Part shown: piece by piece, positions 25,708 to 33,461 of the stretch
How positions within the stretch are numbered: the first letter of the stretch is position 1
How the letters are laid out: the number at the start of each line of letters is the position of its first letter
NCBI GenBank assembly: GCA_019637635.1
Contig: JAHBVI010000003.1
Span: forward strand, 1 to 64,000
Direction: 5' to 3'
Length of the DNA: 64,000 nt
Source of the DNA: Anaerolineae bacterium
Lineage (GTDB): Bacteria; Chloroflexota; Anaerolineae; Promineifilales; Promineifilaceae
Position numbers and translations under genes: made by a program
Notes under the pieces: model-generated
The model's input: only the letters and a program-made list of their open reading frames with translations
Told to the model about the DNA's origin: nothing
The model's database searches: none

Positions 25708-25738
25708 GGTTTGATAGGGTTTTCATACCTATCAAACC
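25708..25738. repeat. Short hairpin upstream of persulfide dioxygenase
   Basis: GGTTTGATAGG and its exact complement CCTATCAAACC (25728-25738) are separated by 9 bases and lie 22 bases before the ATG at 25761. It could be a repressor site or a leader hairpin. A TATACT hexamer at 25678-25683 may be the promoter -10. Confidence 0.6.
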
Positions 25739-25760
25739 TGTAAGTTTAGAGGATAAAACC

Positions 25761-27182
25761 ATGCTGCTAAAATACTTTTATGACGCCAAAATTGCCCACG
25801 CTTCGTATCTGGTGGGCTGCCAGGCCACCGGCGAGGCCGTAATTATTGATCCGGGCCGGGACATTGAACCTTACCTGCACACGGCCGAACTGAATGACAT
25901 GCGCATTGTGGGCGCGGCCGAAACGCACATCCACGCCGATTTTGTCTCCGGGGCGCGGGAACTGGCCGAACGCACCGGGGCCACGCTGTATGTCTCAGAT
26001 GAGGGGGACGAAAATTGGAAATATCTGTACCTGGATGGGTACAAACACCAACTGCTGCGTGACGGCGACCAATTTTATGTGGGTAAGCTGCGGCTGGACG
26101 TGATGCACACGCCGGGCCATACGCCGGAACATATCTCCTTTATTTTGACGGATGTGGGCGGCGGCGCTGACCGGCCGATGGGCATTTTTACCGGTGATTT
26201 TGTCTTTGTGGGGGCGATTGGGCGGCCCGATTTGTTGGAGAAGGCGGCGGGGGTGATGGGCACGGCCGTGCCCGGCGCGCGAGCCATGTTCCACTCCGTC
26301 CAGCGATTCAAACAACTGCCTGATTATTTGCAGGTGTGGCCGGCGCATGGCGCGGGCAGCGCCTGCGGAAAAGGGTTGGGGGCCATTCCTTCCAGCACGG
26401 TGGGTTACGAAAAGTTGTTTAACCCGGCGCTGGCTTATATGGATGAAGAGGCCTTTGTGGATTATCTGCTGGCCGACCAGCCAGAGCCGCCGGTTTATTT
26501 TGCGGTGATGAAACGGGTGAACAAGGAAGGGCCGGCGGTGCTGAATCGTTTGCCCGCGCCGGAGCATTTGCCGGCCAGTCGCCTGCCGGAACTGCTGGAG
26601 AAGGGGGCGATGGTGGTGGATACACGGCCGTCTGGTTCTTTTGCCGCCCAACATATGCCCGGCACCATCAACATTCCGGCGCACCTGCTATCAGCCTGGG
26701 CCGGTTGGTTCGTGGAGTATGAACGGCCGTTGTACCTGATTATAGATGGGCCACAGGTGGCAGAGGCGGTGCGCGACCTGGCCTATATTGGCATTGATCA
26801 GACGGTGGGGTATTTTGAGACGGCCGTGATTGAAACCCTGGCGCAGATGGGGCAACGCATGAATTGTTATGAAACGGCCGTGCCCGCCAAAGTCGCCCAT
26901 CGTATCCTGAACAAGGAGATGGTGGTGCTGGATGTGCGCAACCAGACCGAATGGGACGAAGGGCACATCCCCGGCGCGCGCCACATCATGCTCGGCTACC
27001 TACGCCACCGCGCCCATGAGGTTATCAATGGCCTGCCCATTGTGGTGAATTGTGAGACAGGCGGCCGTTCCGCCCTGGCGGTCAGCATCCTGGCCGCACA
27101 AGGGGCCAAAGAAGTGATCAACCTGCAAGGCGGTATCCGCGACTGGGCGCTGGCCGGTTTGCCTGTGGCCCGTGATCGGTAA
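25761..27182 (+). CDS. Persulfide dioxygenase-rhodanese fusion
   Basis: This 473-residue protein has an N-terminal metallo-beta-lactamase domain of the ETHE1/persulfide dioxygenase type and two C-terminal rhodanese domains, the CstB-like layout. The iron-binding residues are in AAETHIHADFVSGARELAE near residue 55 and MHTPGHTPEHISF, with TGDFVFVGAIGRPDLL after them. The first rhodanese domain has Asp where the catalytic Cys should be (LYLIIDGPQ). The second keeps it (VVNCETGGRS, Cys near residue 431). The protein should oxidise or move persulfide sulfur, protecting against sulfide stress. I chose the ATG at 25761; the longer frame has no ribosome site or homology. Confidence 0.9.
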   Translation: MLLKYFYDAKIAHASYLVGCQATGEAVIIDPGRDIEPYLHTAELNDMRIVGAAETHIHADFVSGARELAERTGATLYVSDEGDENWKYLYLDGYKHQLLRDGDQFYVGKLRLDVMHTPGHTPEHISFILTDVGGGADRPMGIFTGDFVFVGAIGRPDLLEKAAGVMGTAVPGARAMFHSVQRFKQLPDYLQVWPAHGAGSACGKGLGAIPSSTVGYEKLFNPALAYMDEEAFVDYLLADQPEPPVYFAVMKRVNKEGPAVLNRLPAPEHLPASRLPELLEKGAMVVDTRPSGSFAAQHMPGTINIPAHLLSAWAGWFVEYERPLYLIIDGPQVAEAVRDLAYIGIDQTVGYFETAVIETLAQMGQRMNCYETAVPAKVAHRILNKEMVVLDVRNQTEWDEGHIPGARHIMLGYLRHRAHEVINGLPIVVNCETGGRSALAVSILAAQGAKEVINLQGGIRDWALAGLPVARDR

Positions 27183-27248
27183 TTCGTGATTCGTAATCCA
27201 TGACCCGTAATCCGTAATCCGATTACGGGTTACGGATTACGGATTACG
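27182..27248. repeat. Tandem-unit hairpin, CGTAATCC units
   Basis: Several CGTAATCC-like units are followed by GGATTACG-like units. It lies directly after the persulfide dioxygenase stop. The same unit occurs at 18978-19041 and 55409-55480. Confidence 0.85.
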
Positions 27249-27365
27249 TTTTTTCCTGCGTATTTTGCCAACATGTGGCCGTCTGTGCCTGACTGTGGTA
27301 CGCTCCTGAGCCAGTTACACCATTTTTTTCAAGAAACTTTGTGGGCAGCAGCCCAGCACCAGGGA

Positions 27366-27404
27366 TGGAAATTCATAATTCATCCTGCATAATTCATAAT
27401 TTCC
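27366..27404. repeat. ATAATTC unit cluster
   Basis: GGAAATT and AATTTCC bracket repeated ATTCATAATTC units just upstream of the DUF1269 gene. The same unit recurs at 29186-29220. Confidence 0.6.
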
Positions 27405-27418
27405 ACAGGAGAAAACTC

Positions 27419-27994
27419 ATGCCAAGTGAACTTTCAAATCAGACAGGTCGGGCGGGCAGCGCCACCGGTGTTGGTGCGCGTATGGAGGCCGAAGCCGTTA
27501 GCCGGTTGATCGTGATCACCTTTACCGATCCCTCCCAGGCGGAAGGGTTATACGAGGCGCTGGTAGCTTTGGATAAACAAGAGGTGGTTAATTTGGAAGA
27601 TGCCGTTTTTGTGTCCAAAAATGCCGAGGGCAAACTGGCTGTGGATGAGCGCATGCACAATGAGAAGCGCAGCGGCACAGTGAAAGGGGCGGTATTGGGC
27701 ACGCTCATCGGCTGGATGCTGGGTGGGCCGGTGTTGGGGCTGGCCGGTGGCGCCATTGTGGGCCGTATGATCGGCAAACGCATGGATTTGGGCATTGACC
27801 AGGGCACCATCGAGTCGGTATCGGCGGCTCTGGAAGGCGGTCAGACGGCGTTGTTTATTATGGGTTCGGCCAGACATGCACCTTCGGTGGTAGATGCGTT
27901 TAAGAAATTCAACGGGACGATTATTGAAGCAACGGTTGAACCAGAAGCACGGGAGCGTTTGCAGCGGGCGCTTGATGCGGAAAATGAAGGGTAA
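27419..27994 (+). CDS. DUF1269-type glycine-zipper membrane protein
   Basis: This 191-residue protein has an N-terminal alpha/beta part (RLIVITFTDPSQAEGLYEAL, then VVNLEDAVFVSKNAEGK) and a glycine-rich hydrophobic hairpin at about residues 85-125 (GAVLGTLIGWMLGGPVLGLA, then GGAIVGRMIGKR). The C-terminal part ends ATVEPEARERLQRALDAEN. This is the DUF1269 pattern of small membrane-associated proteins without assigned function. The ATG at 27419 has CAGGAG upstream. The longer frame would translate hairpin sequence. It is followed by an OsmC remnant; a stress role is possible but not supported directly. Confidence 0.82.
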   Translation: MPSELSNQTGRAGSATGVGARMEAEAVSRLIVITFTDPSQAEGLYEALVALDKQEVVNLEDAVFVSKNAEGKLAVDERMHNEKRSGTVKGAVLGTLIGWMLGGPVLGLAGGAIVGRMIGKRMDLGIDQGTIESVSAALEGGQTALFIMGSARHAPSVVDAFKKFNGTIIEATVEPEARERLQRALDAENEG

Positions 27995-28084
27995 ACGGCC
28001 GTCAATAAAAAACGGTCTACCCCACATTCGTGCCGCATAATAAGTGTTGGACGTTTCTGCCTGTCAACAGCAACGGAGACAACA

Positions 28085-28264
28085 GTGTCAATTCAGGGCA
28101 TTCAACAAGCCGTGAAAGGTGTTGCTCAGTATTACACTGAATATCCAGAGAGAGCTATTTCAGAAGATAAACCGGCCACAGCCATTGTGGAAGATGGTTT
28201 GCGCTGCCGCGCAACCGGGAGCAACGGTGCCTAACTGGTCAGTGATATGCCCAAAGGAATTGGC
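28085..28264 (+). pseudogene. OsmC-family remnant
   Basis: A GTG behind GGAGACAACA opens a frame reading MSIQGIQQAVKGVAQYYTEY and later VEDGLRCRATGSNGA, then a stop at 28232-28234. After that stop the same frame continues LVSDMPKGIG, which is the next conserved stretch of OsmC/Ohr-like peroxidase proteins (normally LVSDMP followed by xxxGG and G-rich sequence). Homology ends at about 28264, and the rest of the gene with its catalytic cysteines is absent. This is a truncated, inactivated gene. The following 28265-28468 is AT-richer and shows no coding signal. Confidence 0.75.
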
Positions 28265-28468
28265 CCCTATTTTTGTTAATTCATAAAGTTTACATAACTT
28301 TCAAAACACCCTCTAAGCGGAACCCGCGCCGTCCCACCCCTACGAAAATTGGATTTCAAATTGAGAATTGTTGGTGAAAAGAAGATGTCTTATTGCTTCC
28401 CCCTGCCAACATTGCTAAATTCAGACGAAGACTAAGGGTTTCCAAAACCGTAGGGCCTTGAACACGCT

Positions 28469-29197
28469 ATGAACGAAATCATCCAGGTCAAACACGTCAC
28501 CAAAACCTACCCCGTCGGCGAAGGGGAAATTACTGTGCTCCGCGAAGTATCGCTGTCCATCGGGCGGGGCGAATTTGTAGCGATTGTCGGCGAATCCGGC
28601 AACGGCAAATCTACGCTGTTGAACATGATCACCGGCATAGACCACCCCACCAGCGGCGATGTGATTGTCAACGGCCGTAGCCTACCCCCCATGTCCGAAA
28701 ACGACCTGGCCCTCTGGCGTGGTGCCGAAATGGGCATCGTCTTTCAATTTTTCCAACTGCTGCCCGCCCTTAACCTGCTGCAAAACATCATCCTGCCCAT
28801 GGACTTTCTCAAAAAACTACCGCGCAAAGAGCGCAAAGAACGCGCCCTGCACCTGCTCGACCTCGTCGGGCTGGCCGACCAGGCGTACAAACTGCCCAAC
28901 GCCGTCTCCGGCGGGCAGCAGCAGCGCGCCGCCATCGCCAGAGCGTTAGCCAACGACCCGCCGCTCATCGTCGCCGACGAACCCACTGGCAACCTGGACG
29001 CCCGCACCGCCAACGAAGTGTTCGATCTGTTCAGCCACCTCACCGACCAGGGCAAAACCCTCGTCATGGTCACCCACAACGAAGAACTGGCCCGGCAAGC
29101 CCGCCGCCTCCTCGAAGTCAAAAACGGCCGTATCATCCGCGATGAATGGCTGGTAAAAGGGGCGGTTAACGGCCGTGTCCCCCTTCATAATTCATAA
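28469..29197 (+). CDS. ABC transporter ATP-binding protein, LolD/MacB type
   Basis: This 242-residue ATPase of the MacB/LolD family has Walker A GESGNGKST near residues 40-48, Q-loop GIVFQFFQLLPALN, ABC signature VSGGQQQRAAIARALAN, Walker B LIVADEPTGNLD and a switch His in VMVTHNEE. It powers the FtsX-type permease encoded 30 bases downstream. Such pairs work as mechanotransmission machines in lipid, peptide or drug export rather than as channels. No ribosome site is obvious before the ATG, and a short leader with repeated sequence precedes it. Confidence 0.93.
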   Translation: MNEIIQVKHVTKTYPVGEGEITVLREVSLSIGRGEFVAIVGESGNGKSTLLNMITGIDHPTSGDVIVNGRSLPPMSENDLALWRGAEMGIVFQFFQLLPALNLLQNIILPMDFLKKLPRKERKERALHLLDLVGLADQAYKLPNAVSGGQQQRAAIARALANDPPLIVADEPTGNLDARTANEVFDLFSHLTDQGKTLVMVTHNEELARQARRLLEVKNGRIIRDEWLVKGAVNGRVPLHNS

Positions 29198-29220
29198 TTC
29201 CTAATTCATAATTCCTTATT
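29186..29220. repeat. Tandem ATAATTC units
   Basis: CATAATTCATAATTCCTAAT and two further partial units lie between the ABC ATPase and permease genes and cover the end of the ATPase frame. This is the same unit as at 27366-27404. Confidence 0.65.
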
Positions 29221-29227
29221 CCTCCCC

Positions 29228-31651
29228 ATGGACGTCATCTGGCACAAAGTCTGGCACGATTTATGGCACCACAAAGCCCGCACCTTGCTGGTCATCCTCA
29301 GCATCGCCAGCGGCGTCTTTGCCATTGGCGCTATTTTTGGCATGGTAGACCACCTGCTAGGCGGCATGGACAGCGCCCACCAGGCCAGCCAGCCCGCACA
29401 CATCAACATCTTCCTCAACACACCCATTGACCGGGACACGGCCGTGAGCCTGACCAGACTGCCCGGCGTGGTCGGCGTGGAACCGACCAACCGCCTCAGC
29501 CTCCGCTACAAAACCCACGCCGACGGCGAATGGCTAGACGGCACTGTCACCATGCGCAGCGACTACACCACACAGGAATACGATCTGGTTACGCTCCAGG
29601 CCGGCGCCTGGCCGTCTGGGATGCAAATTGGCGTGGAGCGGTTAACCAGCCAATTTTACGGCCTGGACATTGGCGACCAGGTGATTTTTCAGATGGATGG
29701 CACCGACCGGGTGTTTACGATTAACGGCCGTATCCGCCACCCCTTTGTGGAGCCACCCCTCTTTGGCGGCGAAGCCCACTTTTTCACCGACGCCGCCGGT
29801 CTGGCCCGGCTGGGCATGCCCGAAGGCCAGTTCGCCAGTCTGTTGGTGCGCGTCCAGCCATACAGCCGCGCCCAGGCCGAAGAAGTGGCCGGGGCCATCC
29901 GCGAACGGCTCAGCAAACAGGGGTACAACGTGGCCGTCACCATTTACCAGGAGCCAGACCGCCATTGGGGGCGCGATTTTGTGGATGGTCTGATGATTGT
30001 GCTGCGCGTCATGGCCGTAGTCTCGTTGTTTCTGAGTGTGGTGCTGGTGGCGAATACGTTCACGGCCGTCATCACCCAACAAACCGACCAGATTGGCGTC
30101 ATCAAGGCCATTGGCGGCGGCAGCAGCCTCATCGCCCAAACATACCTTGCCGGGGTCTTGTTGTTGAGCCTGCTGGCCCTGGGATTGGCGCTGCCGTTGG
30201 GGGCGTTGACCGCTTTTGCCAGCAGTCGTTGGTTTTTGAACCTGTTTAACATCAATTTTGATACCTTCCAATTTTCGCCCCAGGCGGTGCTATGGCAGGT
30301 GGCGGCGGCAACGGCCGTGCCCCTGTTGGCCGCCCTCTGGCCCATCCTCAAAGGCGCTAATCTGACCGTGCGCGAAGCCATTGCCACCTACGGCCTGGGC
30401 GGTGACTTTGGCAGCAGCCGCTTTGACCGCCTGGTAGATCACCTCAGCGCCCGTTACCTTTCCGCCGTCTATGCCGCCGCGTTGGGCAACATGTTCCGGC
30501 GCAAAGGGCGGCTGGCGCTGACGCAGTTGGTGCTGATCATTGCCGGGGTCATGTTCCTGGTGGTGATGACACTGGTCGCTTCCACCAATTACACCCTGGA
30601 CAATGAAATGGCGCGGCGCGGCTATGACGCCCGCATCGGTTTTGTGCGCGACCAACGCCGCGAACGGCTGCTCAATGCCGCCCTGGCCCAACCGGAAGTG
30701 ATCACCGCCGAAGTGTGGTACACCCATAGCGCCACCATCCTGCGCGAAGGGGAACGGCTGCGCGATTCCGCCGGGCTGGGGGCGCAGCTAACCGGCCTGC
30801 CGCCGGAAAGCGCCATGCGCCGCCCGCTCATCGTGGACGGCCGTTGGTTGCAGCCAGGCGACGGATTGTCGGGAAGCCGTGTCATTGTCATCAACGCCGA
30901 TTCTGCCGCCAAAAACGGGATCGCCCTGGGGGATGTCATTCGGCTCGATCTGGGCATGTTGGGCAGCGCCGAATGGCAGGTCATTGGCACGTATCGCATC
31001 ATCTCTGGCGCGGATTTTGCCACCGAGCCAATTTACGCGCCGCTAGACGCGGTGGTCAGCGTGACCAAACAGGCCAACCGGGGCACGGTCCTCTACCTGC
31101 AAACGAATGACCCCTCACTGGCAGCGACAACGGCCGTGACTGAGCGGCTGAAAAACGAGTTTGAAGCACAGCATATGGACGTAGCGCTGTTTACGACGGC
31201 CGTGAAACCGGCCGAACGCGCCCAAATTGACACCCAGTTCGCCAGCGTGGTTACCATCCTGCTCAGTCTGGCGGGCTTGATGGCCCTGGTGGGCGGCATT
31301 GGGCTGATGGGCGCATTGGGCATCAGCGTGGTAGAGCGCACCCGCGAAATTGGCGTGCTGCGCGCCATTGGCGCTTCGTCGCGCAAAATTATGCTGCTGT
31401 TCGTGATGGAGGGGGTGTTACAAGGGCTGCTGAGTTGGTGCCTGGCCATTCCCCTGGCGCTGCTGTTCAGCCGCCCCCTGGCCAAAGCCCTGGGCCAGGC
31501 AATGACGGGCGCTGAATTGGATTTTGCCTTTAGCGTCACGGCCGTGTTCATCTGGCTCGTCGTCATTCTGGCCGTCTCCGCCCTGGCCGCCATCCTACCC
31601 GCCCGCGCCGCCACCCGCGTCAGCGTCCGCCAGAGTTTGGCCTACGCCTAA
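29228..31651 (+). CDS. ABC transporter permease, double FtsX domain
   Basis: This 807-residue permease has one membrane helix near residues 15-40 (ARTLLVILSIASGVFAIGAI), a large extracytoplasmic domain, and three helices around residues 255-360. A second repeat of the same plan follows with its final helices around residues 670-800. The FtsX signature appears twice, at AVITQQTDQIGVIKAIGGGS and VVERTREIGVLRAIGAS. Two MacB-like periplasmic-core domains are thus in one chain. It partners the ATPase at 28469. Proteins with this double layout are related to LolCE-type and to lipid or peptide exporters; the cargo is unknown. Confidence 0.9.
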   Translation: MDVIWHKVWHDLWHHKARTLLVILSIASGVFAIGAIFGMVDHLLGGMDSAHQASQPAHINIFLNTPIDRDTAVSLTRLPGVVGVEPTNRLSLRYKTHADGEWLDGTVTMRSDYTTQEYDLVTLQAGAWPSGMQIGVERLTSQFYGLDIGDQVIFQMDGTDRVFTINGRIRHPFVEPPLFGGEAHFFTDAAGLARLGMPEGQFASLLVRVQPYSRAQAEEVAGAIRERLSKQGYNVAVTIYQEPDRHWGRDFVDGLMIVLRVMAVVSLFLSVVLVANTFTAVITQQTDQIGVIKAIGGGSSLIAQTYLAGVLLLSLLALGLALPLGALTAFASSRWFLNLFNINFDTFQFSPQAVLWQVAAATAVPLLAALWPILKGANLTVREAIATYGLGGDFGSSRFDRLVDHLSARYLSAVYAAALGNMFRRKGRLALTQLVLIIAGVMFLVVMTLVASTNYTLDNEMARRGYDARIGFVRDQRRERLLNAALAQPEVITAEVWYTHSATILREGERLRDSAGLGAQLTGLPPESAMRRPLIVDGRWLQPGDGLSGSRVIVINADSAAKNGIALGDVIRLDLGMLGSAEWQVIGTYRIISGADFATEPIYAPLDAVVSVTKQANRGTVLYLQTNDPSLAATTAVTERLKNEFEAQHMDVALFTTAVKPAERAQIDTQFASVVTILLSLAGLMALVGGIGLMGALGISVVERTREIGVLRAIGASSRKIMLLFVMEGVLQGLLSWCLAIPLALLFSRPLAKALGQAMTGAELDFAFSVTAVFIWLVVILAVSALAAILPARAATRVSVRQSLAYA

Positions 31652-31668
31652 ACGTGTCAAGTGGTTAA

Positions 31669-31744
31669 GTGTCAGGTGTTCAAGTGTCAAGCGTCAAGTT
31701 GCCCCGTTGCCCCACATGACACTTGATACCTGAACACCTGACAC
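31669..31744. repeat. Tandem-unit hairpin, AAGTGTCA units
   Basis: GTGTCAGGTGTTCA (31669-31682) pairs perfectly with TGAACACCTGACAC (31731-31744). The centre holds further GTGTCAAG units. It lies between the convergent permease and moaA genes and may stop transcription from both. Confidence 0.85.
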
Positions 31745-31746
31745 AA

Positions 31747-32763
31747 TCACCCGCCCAACCGGTACATCTCCGCTCCCTTCGCGGGCAGGCGGGTGAAGGA
31801 GGTGCGCAGTTCGGAGTAGCGGTCGGTGCGCCGCTGCCAGACGCCGCCGATCAGGTCGAGCATCTCCTCATCGGTTGCGCCCGCCCGCAGCGGCCCACGC
31901 AAATCGGTACCCTTGTGGGCAAAGAGGCAGGTGTAATACTCGCCCGCCCCGGACAGCCGGGCGCGGGTGCAGTTGCCGCAAAACGGCTGGCTTACCGAGG
32001 CGATAAGCCCAATCTCCCCTTCGCCATCCAGATAACGGAAGCGGTTGGCTACTTCGCCAGGGTAATTGGGCGGCACGGGTTCCAGCGGCATCTCCCGATC
32101 AATGCGGCGGATAATCTCTTCGGCCGTGACCACATCATCCATCTTCCAGCCGTTCAAATTACCCACGTCCATGTACTCAATGAAACGGACAATGTGCCCC
32201 GTACCTTTGAAGCGCCGCGCCAGGTCTACGATGGTGTGGTCGTTCACGCCTCGTTTGACCACACAGTTGATCTTGATGGGGTAGAAACCATCCGCTTCGG
32301 CCACCGCCAGCCCGGCCAACACACGCTGCACGGAGGATTTACGGCCGTTCATCACCTCAAACACCTCTTCATCCAGCGAATCCAGGCTGACGGTCAGCCG
32401 GTGCAGTCCCGCCTCTTTAAGCAGGTGGGACAGCTTGGGCAGATAGTAGCCATTGGTGGTCAACGCCAGATCATCCACGCCGGGGATTTGCGTCAGACGG
32501 GCGATCAGGTGGGGCAGGTTCGGCCGCAGCAGGGGTTCACCGCCCGTCAGCCGGAATTTGCTCACGCCAATCTGGGCAAACAGCCCCGCCAGCCGCACAA
32601 TCTCATCGTCGCTTAACAACTCGCCGTTGCTCAGGAAGTTGTAATCCGCGCCAAAAATCTCGGCCGGCATACAGTAGGGGCAGCGAAAGTTACATTTATC
32701 AATGACCGAAATGCGTAAGTCCCGAATGGGGCGGTTAAACTTGTCGGTCAGGGGAACAGTCAT
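31747..32763 (-). CDS. moaA: GTP 3',8-cyclase MoaA
   Basis: This 338-residue radical SAM enzyme converts GTP to 3',8-cyclo-GTP in the first step of molybdenum cofactor synthesis. The N-terminal cluster motif is DKCNFRCPYCMPAE and the C-terminal second cluster is in PFCGNCTRARLSGAGEYYTC. The GGEP motif (LTGGEPLLRPNLP) and the conserved NGRKSS region are present, although the C-terminal double glycine (YRLGG) ends the protein. I use the ATG at 32763, because the longer frame to 32973 lacks homology. No other moa or mog gene is in the window, so the pathway is dispersed. Confidence 0.95.
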   Translation of the reverse strand: MTVPLTDKFNRPIRDLRISVIDKCNFRCPYCMPAEIFGADYNFLSNGELLSDDEIVRLAGLFAQIGVSKFRLTGGEPLLRPNLPHLIARLTQIPGVDDLALTTNGYYLPKLSHLLKEAGLHRLTVSLDSLDEEVFEVMNGRKSSVQRVLAGLAVAEADGFYPIKINCVVKRGVNDHTIVDLARRFKGTGHIVRFIEYMDVGNLNGWKMDDVVTAEEIIRRIDREMPLEPVPPNYPGEVANRFRYLDGEGEIGLIASVSQPFCGNCTRARLSGAGEYYTCLFAHKGTDLRGPLRAGATDEEMLDLIGGVWQRRTDRYSELRTSFTRLPAKGAEMYRLGG

Positions 32764-32796
32764 ACGTTTACTCCAATACAGTTCACGCCAAGAGGC

Positions 32797-32819
32797 GCCA
32801 AGTCTTGACAAGACCTGGC
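32797..32819. repeat. Short imperfect hairpin upstream of moaA
   Basis: GCCAAGTCTTG pairs with CAAGACCTGGC with one mismatch and a 1-base loop, between moaA and the Uma2 gene. Confidence 0.4.
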
Positions 32820-32828
32820 ACATCTTGG

Positions 32829-33392
32829 TTACTCTGCAAACAGGTCGGGGATGGACAGGACAAAGCCGTCCAGGATGCCTTCGCCATGCAGGGTGTCGGT
32901 GAGGATGGTCACGGCCGTAGGCCCATGATACACCCGCACTGCTTTCCGTTTTGGCTCTACCACCCACACCCAATCTACGCCTAGCGCGAAATACTCTTCA
33001 ATTTTTTCGTTCAAATCTGTCCACAAGTCATGGGGTGAAACAATCTCAACCACCAGTTCGGGCGCAATTTGCAGAAAGCCTTTGCGTGGCCGCTGTGGGG
33101 CACGTTCCCGTGAAATAAAGGAAACATCCGCGCCCCTCACGGTGTCAGGGCTTCGTTCCGTAAAAATTCCCACTTCGCCCACAAACACCCAACCCAGCTT
33201 GTGTTTGGAAACGAAATTGCCAAGCAAACGACCAATTTCATTTTCCAGATACGCATGTTCAACATTCGTGGGACTCATGGTGATGATCTCTCCTCTGACC
33301 AGTTCGTAACGCCCAATATCTGGCATTTCCAGGAGTTCGTCGGCGGTAATGAGTTGGGGTGGGGCAAGTACGGCCGTGTCCATATCATTCAC
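32829..33392 (-). CDS. Uma2-family (DUF820) putative endonuclease
   Basis: This 187-residue protein of the Uma2 family has a PD-(D/E)XK fold. After RYELVRGEII come SPTNVEHAYLENEIGRLLGN, the acidic site RGADVSFIS, and ELVVEIVSPHD, then the WVVEP strand. Uma2 genes are multi-copy in Cyanobacteria and Chloroflexota, and their role is unsettled; they may be remnants of mobile nucleases. Another copy lies at 36881. It reads towards moaA but a hairpin separates them. Confidence 0.85.
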   Translation of the reverse strand: MNDMDTAVLAPPQLITADELLEMPDIGRYELVRGEIITMSPTNVEHAYLENEIGRLLGNFVSKHKLGWVFVGEVGIFTERSPDTVRGADVSFISRERAPQRPRKGFLQIAPELVVEIVSPHDLWTDLNEKIEEYFALGVDWVWVVEPKRKAVRVYHGPTAVTILTDTLHGEGILDGFVLSIPDLFAE

Positions 33393-33408
33393 CTCATCAA
33401 CACTGTTT

Positions 33409-33455
33409 GTAGTAGGCGATTTATCGCCTTTTGACGGCGATGAATCGCCTACTAC
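33409..33455. repeat. GTAGTAGGCGAT-type hairpin
   Basis: GTAGTAGGCGATTTATCGCC and GGCGATGAATCGCCTACTAC form a long stem, and each arm is itself a small palindrome. ACGAACGA follows. A close relative with the same trailing bases is at 55286-55340. Confidence 0.85.
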
Positions 33456-33461
33456 GAACGA

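Noticed and set aside
32764..32973. Longer moaA start giving 408 residues
   Set aside because: The extra 70 residues are antisense to the neighbouring gene and hairpin. Family alignment begins at the ATG at 32763.
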